Shown piece by piece: positions 28,389 through 41,021 of a stretch of DNA of 64,000 nt. The notes beneath the pieces were generated by a model. The model was not told where the DNA came from, did no database searches, and saw only the letters and a program-made list of their open reading frames with translations. Both the position numbers and the translations under genes were made by a program. The first letter of the stretch is position 1, and each line of letters opens with the position of its first letter. This stretch comes from Scylla paramamosain (lineage: Eukaryota > Arthropoda > Malacostraca > Decapoda > Portunidae), in contig NC_087198.1 in assembly GCF_035594125.1 (NCBI RefSeq), positions 2,916,863 to 2,980,862 on the forward strand. Direction: 5' to 3'.

Positions 28389-28840
28389 ATTCAAGTCTTG
28401 TCTGTTTTTTTTTTTTTTTGGTTTAACTCTCTCATTACTTATGGCATCGTTTTCCTTCCTCTTTCTTTCTTCCTTCCTTTTTGTATTTATTTGATTTCCT
28501 TTCTTCGTTTTCTACCTTTCCATTATTTCATTTTTTTTTTATCCTTCCTGCCTTCCTTTCTTTCATTTGATTTCTCTCCTTTTCTTATCCGTTTCTTCCT
28601 TTCCCTATCCTTTTGTTCATACCTTCCTTTTTTTCTTTTTTTTTTCTCCGTTTTACTTTTATTTATTTATTTATTTCATTTTATTAATTAATTATTTTTT
28701 TTGGTGGGGAAGGCTTTGCTTTTATTTATTCCTTTCTTTTCTCCTACGTTCCTTCCTTCCCTCCTTTCTGCCTCTCTTCCTCCCTCCCTCTCACTTTCCC
28801 TCCCTCTCTCACCGTGCCTGCATCCTTGCATTTTCCAGCC
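28385..28840. repeat. T/C-rich low complexity
   Basis: Runs of TTCC, CTTT and TTTA dominate. The hydrophobic open frames here are compositional. Confidence 0.7.
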
Positions 28841-29086
28841 TACATCCACTTTACAAATTGCTCAGTGTACTTTATCACAGACAGCCTCGGAAGAACCAAA
28901 ATGCAAGTTAGATATGTTTGTTCTTCATTTGTATTTCTTTGTGAGTGATCTAAATAAACTCCGTGCTCTTATCTATTACTGTTTGTTCATGTGTGAGCGA
29001 TTTCAACCTCCGGTCCTTATCTTTTACTTCTTGTTTTTTCCTTTGTATCCCTCCGAGTGGCCATGTCTATTGGCGTTCGTTCTTAC

Positions 29087-29230
29087 TTCGTGTTCCTGCA
29101 GGAGTGACCTATCCCTCGCCTCTCTCTTCCTCAGCTGTGACGCAAGGAGCAGCTTTCTCAGCGACAGGGAGCGGTGGACGGCGGATGAATACTTTGGCTC
29201 CCGCGCCTTCTTCTGCATCATGTCCGCCCG
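29087..29230 (-). other. Candidate host exon, 48 codons, phase 0-0
   Basis: The minus strand has acceptor GGGTCAG at the upstream border and donor GAA/GTAAGA at the downstream border, enclosing exactly 48 codons. The peptide starts RADMMQKKAREPKYSS, continues SLSLRKLLLASQLRKREARD and ends LLQEHE. It is K/R/E/L-rich and looks helical. The opposite strand also has an open frame (ending FFCIMSAR at 29234), but the splice signals favour the minus strand. I do not recognise the family. Confidence 0.45.
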
Positions 29231-29254
29231 CTGACCCTGGTGGTGGGCGACGTG

Positions 29255-29825
29255 CGTCAGAGGAATTGAAAATGTAGGGGACTCGCTGCTGTGCCCTGCG
29301 TGTAGCTGTGAGGTGAAGTGCAGACGGCTGCATTGTCTCAGCCTCGGAGGTGCCACTTGTTCAAATTACGAATGGTTTAATGTTATTTTTTGCAGGCTGT
29401 GGAATATTGCAGTATCTTATAACAAGACAAATGATATAAAAAAGCATGTAATTTACCGATAAGCATTACACAACAGCATTATTGCGGTGATAAAATGTAC
29501 TCCTGTAAAATGCTACGTGGCATCGTCTCTCAGCTGTTTTCAAGGTCGCAAGGGCAGGCTACCCACCCGCCCTCCTCCCTCGCTTTGATGATGCCGCGTA
29601 GCATTTTACAGAAGTACTTTTAATCACCGCAATAATGTTGTCCTGTAACGCTTATCGGTAAATTACATGCTTTGTAATCCCATTTGTCTTGTTATAAGAT
29701 AATGTAATATTAAACCATTCGTAATATGACTAAGTGGCACCTCCGAGGCTGCGACAATACAACCGTGTGTCCGTCATTTCACAGAGCACACCCGCGAGTC
29801 CCGTACATTTTCAAATCCTCTGATG
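29255..29825. mobile_element. Foldback element: about 270-bp inverted arms around a 59-bp loop
   Basis: Arms 29255-29527 and 29587-29825 align in inverted orientation almost end to end, with substitutions and small indels. Paired landmarks are CCTCGGAGGTGCCAC, ACGAATGGTTTAAT, CTTATAACAAGACAAATG and ATTTACCGATAAGC. There is no coding capacity. It is either a foldback MITE or a hairpin-forming duplication. No clear target-site duplication was found. Confidence 0.85.
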
Positions 29826-29938
29826 GGTAAACAAAGCCTTAAAATGCATATGTGCATAGAACATTTTCTACTTAGAATTAAACGTTCTTTCACCTCTTTC
29901 AGTATTTGCAGAAACTCGCGTTACACCCTGTATAGGAA

Positions 29939-31018
29939 ATTAGAGACGTCGCAGTGAGCGTTTTGATACCAGATAGCGCCAGAATTTTTAATTCTCGCCG
30001 GAAAATAAATATCTTTTGGGGCAAGGTTTTACAAGCTTACAAAGGTGTATCGTTGCACAGTAATGCGTCTGAATTTTAAGTCAATTAATTTCGTGATAAC
30101 TGACAGCACATGACATTGTTTGAGCCTCTATTCATAATTTCAGATGATATTCTTAAAAGAGCCTATAAGTGTATCAAGGCAGGCAATCTGTAATTTTCTA
30201 CTGACCTCAATGGAAGTATACTAATATATACTTGCATTTTCATATACTAAACAACAGGCAAATCCATTTAATGTAAAGAAAATATAATTTTGTATCAGAG
30301 ACTTTATTTTTGCGGTACGATCACTATCCTCGGGTACTTGGGCAGCGAGCAAACCAAAACACAGCACCACGCTTACTCGACTACCCTGCACAATGGATAC
30401 ATCACCGCCACAATCATGGACTACAGCGGAATTAAGAAAATTCCCGAAAGAACGAGCTATACCCTATTCTGGATATAGTAAAGCAAAGTAAAGGCCTTTG
30501 TATCGGCAGAACTGAGAGGCTATTGTTTACACTTTACACTCCTTCCTAACGGCGTGCGGCGCTTTTTTTAACTGAAGAATCATGATCAAGATAAGTACGT
30601 CGTACGTCCGCCAGCGGTGCTGTTCTTTTTTTTTTTATTTCACTGATTACTTTCATATACAGGACGTATCAGTGATATCTGATATTTTTCAACATTCCCA
30701 GATAAAATGCACAAGCCGAAATCAACATCCTTTTATTTTTACTGTTCATACTTACTTAAAAAAAAATCATTACCTATTTTTAGTTTTATCTTATAATTCA
30801 ATTAACAAAGCCTTATCATACACCAGTAAGTATGAATATTAATATTAAGGGTTATGTTTTTAATTTTAGATACACTTGTGCAGCAATTCATGCTGTACTT
30901 TTCCTGCACATCGATTTCAAATTTAGCTAAGACACCCCTTTGCCCCAGGAAATCGCAGACAATTAAAAATGCTGGCGCTGATAGGTATCTACCAGCCTCA
31001 CTGCCACGTCTCTAATTG
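29939..31018. mobile_element. 1.1-kb non-autonomous DNA transposon with about 100-bp TIRs
   Basis: The left end (29941-30040) and right end (30920-31018, inverted) share TTAGAGACGTSGCAGTGAG, GCGCCAGMATTTTTAATT and GGGGCAA blocks in the same order. The interior is A/T-rich with no transposase; the short frames (30290-30478, 30582-30842) are not recognised. Flanking bases leave the target duplication unclear. Superfamily unknown. Confidence 0.75.
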
Positions 31019-31154
31019 CAAGGTGGCGAACAAGTTGTCTCAGTATATCAACCACGGGAACAATAGACACCTGTAACCGCTTCACTCAGGGCGTTCAATC
31101 TCTTATGCTTTCGGATCCAATACCTTACATTCTTCAGTTAAAAAACTCATTACC

Positions 31155-31155
<1 letters not shown>

Positions 31156-31195
<40 letters not shown>
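31156..31195. repeat. (CA)n microsatellite
   Basis: About 40 bp of CA. The 230 bp that follow hold no gene. Confidence 0.95.
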
Positions 31196-31198
<3 letters not shown>

Positions 31199-31424
31199 TT
31201 CCTCAAACTCATTCATATTTCACCTTTTTTTTCCCCACAATGCATTTTTAATCTTTCCTGTTTATTAATTAAGCTCCTTTGCGCACCTTATGAATTAATT
31301 CGAGCGTTTCATTAAGTTACAGGAGAGAAGCAAGTGATACTTCTTAATGGTTCGGTTTCATTTGGAAGGGAAGGAATAGGAGGTAGAAAAGGGTTATTGT
31401 GATAGATAAGGTAAAAAGAAAGGG

Positions 31425-31558
<134 letters not shown>

Positions 31559-31681
31559 AAAAGCGTTAACTTATCTATGAAAAGAGTGTTTGTGTGTGTG
31601 TGTGTAATAATAATGTTTCTTTCTCTCTCTCTCTCAATGAAAGATAAGAGCGAGAGAAAACAGAAAAACAAAACTGTTGTA

Positions 31682-31683
<2 letters not shown>

Positions 31684-31774
<91 letters not shown>

Positions 31775-31810
31775 TAAACCACCAACACAAAATTAAATTC
31801 CTGAGCAGAT

Positions 31811-31876
<66 letters not shown>
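31684..31876. repeat. Inverted (GA)n and (TC)n pair
   Basis: (GA)n at 31684-31772 and (TC)n at 31811-31876 are complementary across a 38-bp spacer, so a long hairpin is possible. Confidence 0.95.
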
Positions 31877-31880
<4 letters not shown>

Positions 31881-31899
31881 TCCATCCCTGCTATACGTA

Positions 31900-32841
31900 A
31901 TCACAATGTAATGCCCTATTGTTTGGTTTATTTTCCTAAGTGTTCCCCTCCTCACCCCATTTTTTCTCTTCCCTCATTTGTTCCTTTTGATTTTATTCGT
32001 ATTTTTTTCCTTTATTTTTCTCATTTTTCTCTTGATTCGCCATTTTTTTTCTTATTCTTTTCTTATTCTCCCGGTATCCATTATTTTTCATTTTTTTTCT
32101 TTTTCCTCTTTCTCCCAATCCTCTCGGTGTGTCTGCTGCTGGCTCGTGATTGGCTGGATTGGGATGGCTTGGTGTATGTGGATTGGTGTGGACGGCTATT
32201 ATTATTTGCTTGTATTTTGTTTATTTAATTTTTTGTTTTTTTATTGTTTGTGTAAGAGAGAGAGAGAGAGAGAGATTTAGGAAGACCACAAAATTCTCTC
32301 TCTCTCTCTCTCACTCAATGTTAAAGCTTCATTATCTTTCTTCACCGTAGTGTTAAAAAATATACGACTATGTTGGTTTGTTTGTTAGCGTTCAGATTAA
32401 TTTGCTTTATTTAGTCTTCATTTATTTATTTATTTATTTTGTGTTGGTGTATATATATATTTTTTTCAGTGTTAATTGATGAGATTATTTCTTTATAGTG
32501 TGTTTTATTTAGTTAGTTTTTGTTGTAAGTTAATTCAAAGTTGAGCATTTTGACTCACCTTTGACTCACCACACTCAAGTTGTGTCCTGTATTTTTGTGT
32601 AAGCCTCATATTTTTTGAGTCAAGCATTTAATATATATTCTTCACTTGTACACACACATTGAGCCTCACTACACTCACGCAGGCTGGAAGAAAATTTGGC
32701 TTGTCGATTTCGGTTCCATTCCTTGTTGTAGACACTACAAGATTCTAACATTTGTGTGTGTGTGTGTGAAGGAGACAATTGTTGGTGAGGGGCTGTGGAG
32801 AGTCACTGTGGGTTTGTAAACATACTGTGGGGGACATACTG

Positions 32842-32842
<1 letters not shown>
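31900..32842. other. No gene; T-rich spacer with short (GA)n and (TC)n
   Basis: T-rich to 32250, then (GA)n at 32248-32275 and (TC)n at 32295-32313, then A/T-rich sequence with TTTA units near 32415. No coding signal. Confidence 0.5.

Positions 32843-32928
<86 letters not shown>
32843..32928. repeat. (GA)n microsatellite
   Basis: 86 bp of AG. Confidence 0.97.
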
Positions 32929-32930
<2 letters not shown>

Positions 32931-34352
32931 GTTATTCACTGTTCCTCATCGCAGGAGAAGTATTGTTCATAGTTGTTCATTGCAGGTGAGGGAAGACACA
33001 GTATGTTGAGGGAAGGTAGCTGCAGGAGTGAACAGCTGCACCAGTGACAGCAGCAACAGAGCCCCACGACTGCTGCTGCTCCTCTCCTCCCAGCACAGCA
33101 GCACACAGGACACATATCCATCATCTTTAAATCCCAGACACTCGTGCCTTGGTAATCTCACTGCAGCAAACCCTACATTGCTCAGGTCAATTTCCAGCTA
33201 GAGTCATGATATCTGCAGTTATTTTTCAAGATAAAGAAGGTTCAAAATATCCCCCCCAAAAAAGTTATTTTTAGAGTTGAAAATCCACTCGAATTTTCTG
33301 CCTGAAGCTCTCGTTTAAAAATAACTCCCTCTTGGATCTTGTGTCCGACTCCAACTGTGTCCTTCAAGTGAACGGGTCTTCAGTTTGTAGTGAGGTTTCC
33401 AAGCCGCCCAGACCTGTGAAGGCGAGCAGTCAGTCAGATGATGAGAGTAGACATCAGCAACATAATGAGAGAAACAGTCACAATAATAGAGATAAATGAA
33501 GGCACTCAAGTATTGATGATAAAACAAGACAGAATAATGAGAAAAGTAAAATAATGAGAGACAAATAAGGCTAGTCTACAAATAATAGTGAATTTACTGT
33601 AGGAAGGGTCTGCTGTACTACTTAATGACCATTCAAGTCTACTTGTTAAAGATATGTTTACATTTTGAACTGTCATTTTCTTGTACTATGATACATTTTT
33701 AACTATTTTTTTTACACCTGCCTTATAATTAACATTGAGTAGAGTCTCACTAATACAACTTGAATATTACTCAGCCGGCAGTCTTTGCCATGGTGGAGTG
33801 TGACACTCTAAATCAGTACTGACATTTTATCATTTACATTTTATTACTTTGATTACTCAACAAAATACTGCATTGTTTTTCGTAACCTGCTGACTGGTGA
33901 AGGGACAGTGTGTGCTCCTGAACACTTGGTTCTTGCCACGTGCCACAGCACTCTGACAGCTTCCAGTGGTCCTGTCTGAGATAATGCACCACACAACATT
34001 AGGAATAGGAATAATTATTTCACTAAAACTTTAATTATCTGCAATAAAAACTTGGAATGAGTTTATGCACTTTGTGAATTTAGGAATCTGGAACAATGAT
34101 TGCAGTTATTTAACTACCTGCACTAAAGAGTTTGTATTAGTTATGGCGGTGTTGACAACAAGTATAAACACTCTGAGAGGCGTGACCTCCGCCGCACTGC
34201 TTCATCAGCCTTCAAGTCCCGGCAGTAAAATGGTTCGTGTGAGGAAGACTGTTTCTGGTGCTACAGGTGAAAACTGTTACTACTAGTGTGTACATATCTG
34301 TGGAAACCAAAGGATGTTTTCAATCGTACCAAACGTTATAGTCATGGAGATA
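32929..34352. other. No confirmed gene; one coding-like plus-strand stretch
   Basis: Most of this is A/T-rich and without signal. At 33300-33500 a plus-strand frame reads SLLDLVSDSNCVLQVNGSS, then SEVSKPPRPVKASSQSDDES and a stop near 33500. It has no clear acceptor or ATG. It may be a terminal exon or chance. Confidence 0.3.
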
Positions 34353-35773
34353 TCTCTCTTCCTGCACACAAAACAACTACCAGCACCTAATTATTACACA
34401 CATACTCCTACACCAGCCTCGGAGACCCCATCTGGTGAGCGGACCACAATTGTCCCCGGGTCAGACTGCTCTTCTGGTAACGACCCTAAATGTCTTGATA
34501 CCCCTCTCAGTTTTTCTTCATAAACTTCTGCAACATTCGCGTTCAATCTGTAGAACACTGCCTCTCCTCTGTTAAGCTTCATCATCCTTTCGTCACTGAA
34601 ACTCAGATGTCTGAGGCAACTGACAGTAGCCCCTTTTCTGTTCCCTCCTACTTTCTCTATCCTCATTTTCGATCCAAAGCTGGATGCTGTGTTCATGTGC
34701 GCAATGACTTAACCTGCTTTCCACTCTCTTGAATCTTCCGAGTTTTCCACCACCTGGGTACGACAACAGAGTCACTCTCAAACTAAATTTATCTGTGCTG
34801 TATACCTCTCAAATAACTCTTCTGACTATGAAAAATTCTTTGACTACTTAACTTCCAAAGTGGAGCACATTGACTCTCTTCCCTTTTGCAGAGATCTTAA
34901 TTCTTGGAGACTGACTTCAATGTTCACCACCAACTTTGGCTTTCCTCTCCCTTCACTGACCATCCTGGTGAACTAGCCTTAGACTTTGCTATTCTCCACG
35001 ACCTAAAGCAATTGGTGCAACACCTTACTCGTATTCCTGACCGTCTTGAAGATAGGCCCAACATTCTTGACCTTTTCCTGACCTCTAATACTTCTGCTTA
35101 TGCTGTCACCCTTTCTTCTCCGTTGGGCTCCTCCGATCACAGTCTCATATCTGTATCTTGTCCTATCGCTCCAATCCCTCCTCAGGATCCCACAAAAGGA
35201 AGGTGCCACTGGCATTTTGCCTGTACTAGTTGGGGGAACATGGAGGTATTTTGCTGATTTTCTTTGGAAAATTACTACTGCTTCCGTGTCAGAGACCCGT
35301 CTTTTTGTGCTGAGCGCATAACAGAGGTGATAGTGTCTGGCATGGAGGCGTACATTCCTCACTCTTTTTCTCGACCTAAACCTTCCAAAGTTAAACTTGG
35401 TTTAACATAGCTTGTTCTCGTGCTATACATGATAGAGAGGTGGCCCACCAAAGGTGCTTAAGCCTTCTTCCATCACCGGAATCTAATGCACTTTACATTT
35501 CTGCCATGCCAAGTCTCTTCTCCAATTAGCCAAAAAAAAACTCCTTCATTAACAGAAAGTGTCAAAACGTTTCAAGATCTAACTCTCCCTCGTGACTTCT
35601 GGCACTTACCCAAAAACATCTATAATAACTTTGCTTCTCCTTTCCCTTCTTTATTTCAACCAGATGGCACCACTGCTATCACATCTACCTCTAAAGCTGA
35701 ACTCTTCGCTCAAACCTTTGCTAAAAACTCTAACCCTGGACGATTCAAGGTTTGTTCTTCCCTCTCCTCCACT
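34353..35773 (+). pseudogene. Main LINE family, copy B: 5' half, heavily broken
   Basis: Aligns to copy A from its leader (CTCTCTTCCT...) through the endonuclease domain into the start of the RT region; similarity stops near 35773. Recognisable pieces include a CNIR start with a deletion of the following GLRSN segment, [32 protein letters not shown] and [12 protein letters not shown]. Numerous indels disrupt the frame (for example the A-run at 35532-35540). No RT catalytic motif remains. Confidence 0.85.
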
Positions 35774-35823
35774 AGCGTAGACATGACAAAGGTGACTGTA
35801 AGTACACAATGGACATGACACAC

Positions 35824-36297
35824 TCAGGCAGCTGGTACAGCTTTGGCTATAAATGTTATAGCAATACTCTGCCACTTTGTTGACAAGTGACAATACAACC
35901 TCTCGTTCCTCAGAATGTTCTTTTCACGTAACAGCTTCAAACCAAATCCTGAACCAACATGAACCACCTCTGCTATCAAGTAGTCAGCACCGTGAAGGGT
36001 TGTACAGTTCCTTACCTCACTAAATAATACTTCTTTCTTATCCAATCTGTCTGTCTATGTGTCTGCTGCCATGGCTTGACCTGCTCTTCTTTCATCTGTA
36101 GCTTCCATTCTGTCTGCTGTCTCTCTGCATCTTCTTGTCCACCACACCATCGTCTCTTGTGTGTCTGCTGCCACTATCTGTCTAGGAAAAAAAAAAAATT
36201 TTTCTTCGAAATCTTGAACAACTACAACATGAACCACCTGTGGTTTAATCATTCTCCAGCATTTCTTCTGTCCACCGTCACTGTCTGAACCAGTCAC
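35824..36297 (-). other. Open minus-strand segments with splice-like borders, unidentified
   Basis: One frame (36045-35824) reads LHGADYLIAEVVHVGSGFG and continues to a stop. Another (36297-36055) reads SDSDGGQKKCWRMIKPQVVH, VVVVQDFEEK. Both contain a VVHV motif encoded by GGTGGTTCATGTTG, suggesting a local duplication. A GAG/GTAAGG donor-like site lies at about 36020, and a T-run plus CCTAG acceptor-like site at about 36184. The composition is more protein-like than that of the simple repeats, but I recognise no family. Confidence 0.3.
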
Positions 36298-36360
36298 CTA
36301 ACACACCATCCTTCCTGCCACGGTCATTCCTCTCTAATGCTCTTCTCTTTCTCCCTCTCT

Positions 36361-36475
36361 CAGCGTGGTGGCAGCACAGGCCTCTTCACTCCCTGGCACC
36401 ACGGCAGGTGTCAGTGAGGCAGGCAGGTGTTGGTTCAAGTCCTGGCAGTGTCACTTCGCTGCTGTATTGTTTTGT
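36361..36475 (+). mobile_element. tRNA-like sequence, possible SINE
   Basis: Follows CTCTCTCAG and contains a degenerate A-box region (GTGGTGGCAGCACAGG) and a good B-box (GGTTCAAGTCC, about 36434). The spacing is longer than in a normal tRNA. A SINE head or tRNA pseudogene is possible. Confidence 0.3.
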
Positions 36476-36631
36476 GCAGCGGATGATGCTACGTTTTTCA
36501 TCACTTAGTTAGTGTAGAGTTTATTTTTGCTTGACGTTATTTGTGTTGGAAAGACATTGCCATTATATAGTGGTAGATGTTCTAGGAAATAAGGAATTAG
36601 CAATACTAATACATGCTTGAACAACACTCAC

Positions 36632-36701
36632 CGGTGTGGAAGGCTTGTCAGGGAGTGGCTGTAGTGGCTTCACTTGAACCACGACCATGTTCTCCTCAAC
36701 C
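36632..36701 (-). other. Candidate host exon, 70 bp
   Basis: The minus strand has TTATCTTTCCAAG acceptor (AG at 36703-36702) and CCG/GTGAGT donor. The open frame gives VEENMVVVQVKPLQPL, PDKPSTP. The borders are good matches to animal splice consensus. Family unknown. Confidence 0.4.
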
Positions 36702-37011
36702 CTTGGAAAGATAACAATTTATCTGAAATGGAGAGATACAAAGATAGAGAAAAATTTAAGTGAGACACTGCAAAGTGTAGCTGACAGTGTACGCGTCGTC
36801 ATCAAGAAGAGGGGCTCTGCAAAGAAATAGTAAGACACTCGTGAAGGCTATCATCTTTTCTCAAGGGAAGTGTGTGTCGTGTGTCTTAACATCGTCAGGC
36901 GCGCAAACATGTTTTGCATCAAGGGTGTCGTTGTACGATCAGGATATGAATTTTTTTTTTATTTTTTTATTTTCTACATTTTTTCCCATTTTTTATATAT
37001 GTAATGTTTTG

Positions 37012-38632
<1,621 letters not shown>

Positions 38633-38896
38633 CTAGCTAGCTAACCACAACCAAGGACCCCGGAAATGCTTATCTGGGTTCTTGTGGCTGGATGGTGTCC
38701 GGGTAGCAGTCTGGGGCAGGTGAGGTGGATGGCTGAGTGTAGGCGACCACGTGGCTATGTCTGGTGTCCTCCACGACCTTGTGGAGCTGTATGGGGTCAC
38801 CTCGCCACTTCCGGGATGACCTGGGATAGTTATCTCGTCACCTACAACCCACTTCTGGTTCTTCATCACCATTGTTAGAGGTAGTTCATGGGTCAC
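38633..38896 (-). pseudogene. Lamin tail-domain exon, apparently frame-damaged
   Basis: The minus strand has acceptor ATTGCAG and exon start GTG ACC CAT GAA at 38896. The frame gives VTHELPLTMVMKNQKWVVGD, then EITIPGHPGSGEV. In lamins the end of the Ig-like tail domain has the same pattern: a V/THxPP... segment, then (V/I)MKNQ-x-W-x-x-G-(D/E). Past about 38790 this frame becomes unlike lamin. The +1/+2 frame reads LHKVVEDTRHSHVVAY, TQPSTSPAPDCYPDTIQ and stops at 38672-38670. A frameshift near 38790 is likely. No CaaX prenylation box is seen in either frame. Lamins are nuclear-lamina intermediate filament proteins. Similarity is judged by eye only. Confidence 0.5.
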
Positions 38897-38898
38897 CT

Positions 38899-39294
38899 GC
38901 AATAGTAGTAGTAGTAGTAGTAGTAGTAGCAGTAAAAGTAGTAGTAGTACTGGTGGTAGTGGTGGTAGTAGTAGTAGTAGCAGCGGTAGTGGTAGTAGTA
39001 GTGGTGGTGGTGGTGGTGGTGGTGGTTGTTGTTGTTGTGGTGGTGGTGGTGGTGGCGGTGGTTGTGGTGGTGTTGGTGGTGTTGGTTGTGGTGGTGGTAG
39101 TAGTAGTGGTAGTGGTGATGGTGGTAGTAGCAGTGGTAGTGGTAGTAGTGGTGGTGGTGGCGGTGGTAGTAGTGGTGACGGTGGTAGTAGTAGTGGTGGT
39201 GGTGGTGGTAGTGTCGGTGGTAGTAGTGGAGGCGGTGGTAGTAGTGGTGGTTGTGGCGGTGGTAGTAGTGGTGGTGGTGGTATTCGTGGTGGTG

Positions 39295-39338
<44 letters not shown>

Positions 39339-39352
39339 GGTGGTGGTGGTGA

Positions 39353-39387
<35 letters not shown>

Positions 39388-39433
39388 ATGGTGGTGGTGG
39401 TGGTGGTGGTGGTGGTGGTGGTAGTAGATGTGT

Positions 39434-39491
<58 letters not shown>

Positions 39492-39598
39492 TGTTGTTGT
39501 AGTAGTAGTAGTAGTAGTAGAAGTAGTAGTAGTAGTACGAGTAGTACTAGTAGTAGTACGATTAGTAGTAGTAGTAGTACGATTAGTAGTAGTAGTAC

Positions 39599-39633
<35 letters not shown>

Positions 39634-39642
39634 CTAGTAGAT
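38899..39642. repeat. 744-bp (TAG/TGG)n trinucleotide tract
   Basis: Almost continuous GTA/GTG units with CGG and TTG variants. TAG dominates both ends and TGG the middle. On the minus strand it is (CTA/CCA)n and runs to within two bases of the AG of the lamin-like exon, so it supplies that exon's upstream tract. Its long open frames on both strands are artefacts. Confidence 0.95.
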
Positions 39643-39720
39643 TAAACAAAATAGTAAAAAAAAGAAACCAACAGACAAACCGAGAGAGAGAGGAGGAGGG
39701 AGGGGGGCTATTGTAGCCCC

Positions 39721-39725
<5 letters not shown>

Positions 39726-39792
<67 letters not shown>
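39726..39792. repeat. (TC)n microsatellite
   Basis: 67 bp of TC. Confidence 0.97.
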
Positions 39793-39794
<2 letters not shown>

Positions 39795-39879
39795 GAGGTA
39801 AGAGAACACCATTTTCTTGTTGGATTGCAAGGTCACTCTAGAAGAGCGGGAAAAAGATGCAGAGGGCGCTGTCAAATCT

Positions 39880-40131
39880 TTAGTGTGAATGAAGGACGGA
39901 CAAGTGCAGCTTGAGAAGGTAGGAGAGTGAAGAGTGTATGTGATCAGTGTGATGGGAAGGTACATGTATGCCTCCTATGTTCTGAAAGAAAGCACTCTCT
40001 CCATCAATAGCGACCTTCACACATTTGCTGCAATCATTTCTTGAGTCACAGTTTTCACTACACAAGGAATGAAGAAGCTGTTTATATGAATGTTGAAGGA
40101 TAAAGCCTTTTCTTTGTGCAGCTGCAAACAG
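39880..40131 (-). other. Candidate FLYWCH-type zinc-finger exon
   Basis: The minus strand has acceptor CCTGTTTGCAG at about 40132 and then an open frame of about 84 codons. The key part has Cys pairs in SLCSENCDSRNDCSKCVKVA, followed by AFFQNIGGIHVPSHHTDHI. A C-x2-C...(K/R)VxIDG...H-x3-H layout is the pattern of FLYWCH domains, which occur in arthropod regulatory proteins and Mutator-like transposases. The domain looks degenerate at its N-terminal side and no donor is clear. A transposon origin is as likely as a host gene. Confidence 0.4.
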
Positions 40132-40139
40132 GACACAGG

Positions 40140-40658
40140 CTTTCATTTGTTACAGGGAAAGTTCTCCTTTGTGCAAGAAATGATAGTAATGATTTCAATA
40201 AGAGTAGGTAAAAATGTTATGTTGTTTTGCAATCACAGATTTGCTTTGTAATAAAACAATATATAGATGTAGGATACTACATCTATATGTTGAGCCGTGA
40301 CTGAGACAAGTTTTATTATTACCATTTAGAGTTCCACCTTTGTATTTTGACCAGTTACAATGTCACTTCACAAAAGATACTTTCATTATTTTACCATTAT
40401 TATATTTGCCTCATTAAAAATTATGATAATTAATAATCAACATTTGTTTAAAAGATTTGCGTTTCATTTTTGCCCGTTATTTAATGGAATTCATTGTTAA
40501 AAAAAAAAAAAAGGAAGAAAAGTGATAAATGTTGGGCCAGTGGTACACACGGCAACTTTGAATAGTCTGAAATGTAACGGCGGTGGTGCGTGTGGCGCCT
40601 GACGTGTTAAATATTGACTGATTTTACTTAATATAACACCATTTTTTTTTTATATAAC
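40140..40658. other. No gene recognised
   Basis: A/T-rich spacer with an A13 run at 40500-40512 and no open frame of note. Confidence 0.4.
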
Positions 40659-40830
40659 TCTCTCCACCGTAGTCTTTCTAACGTCCAAAACCGTCACCTA
40701 CCCACTCCCCTCTCACTCTCTCACTCCCTCCCAATGTCCCTAGAAGTTACAACCTTCAATTCTCTCCACCCTAATCTTTCTCCAGTTCAAATCCGTCACC
40801 TACCTACTCCCCTCTCACTCTCACTCTCAC
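40659..40830. repeat. Diverged tandem duplication, 103-bp period
   Basis: CTCTCCACCGTAGTCTTTCT at 40659 and CTCTCCACCCTAATCTTTCT at 40762 head two units that share CCGTCACCTACC and CTCCCCTCTCACTCT. It lies in the intron just downstream of the lamin-like exon (minus strand). Confidence 0.75.
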
Positions 40831-40990
40831 CTTGGCCTCGTACAGGTCGTCCACTTAGGGCGTAATGTTCTTGAGTTGTTCTTCACAGTCCTCTCAAGTT
40901 CTCTCAGTGAGTCTTTGAGTTTTGCTTCATATTCTACTTGTAACTTCCTATCAAGCTCACCTATCTCCAGGTGTTTGCGCTTCTTCGTTT
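40831..40990 (-). pseudogene. Lamin rod-domain exon with frameshift and internal stop
   Basis: The minus strand has acceptor GGTGACAG and donor CCAAG/GTGAGA. The first frame gives TKKRKHLEIGELDRKLQ, VEYEAKLKDSLREL. After a one-base shift the reading continues EDCEEQLKNITP, a stop, then VDDLYEAK up to the donor. This matches the heptad-rich lamin rod pattern (xxRKxExxIxELD-x-x-L-Q-x-x-Y-E-x-K-L-x-x-x-L-x-E-L-R followed by YEEQLxxNRxEVDxLYExK). The break in frame and the TAA point to a pseudogene, unless the assembly has errors. Splice sites are retained, so it derives from a DNA-level duplicate or a dying gene and is not a processed copy. Confidence 0.6.
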
Positions 40991-41021
40991 CTGTCACCTA
41001 CTGCTCATAAATTGCAGTGGT

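Noticed and set aside
29102..29234. Plus-strand terminal exon ending FFCIMSAR
   Set aside because: An acceptor (CCTGCAG) and stop exist, but the minus strand of the same segment has both a donor and an acceptor in phase 0 and more protein-like content. Not excluded.
38633..39649. 338-residue Leu/Pro-rich protein on the minus strand
   Set aside because: The first 250 residues translate the TAG/TGG tract. Only the last part, after an ATTGCAG acceptor, resembles protein and is annotated as a lamin-like exon.
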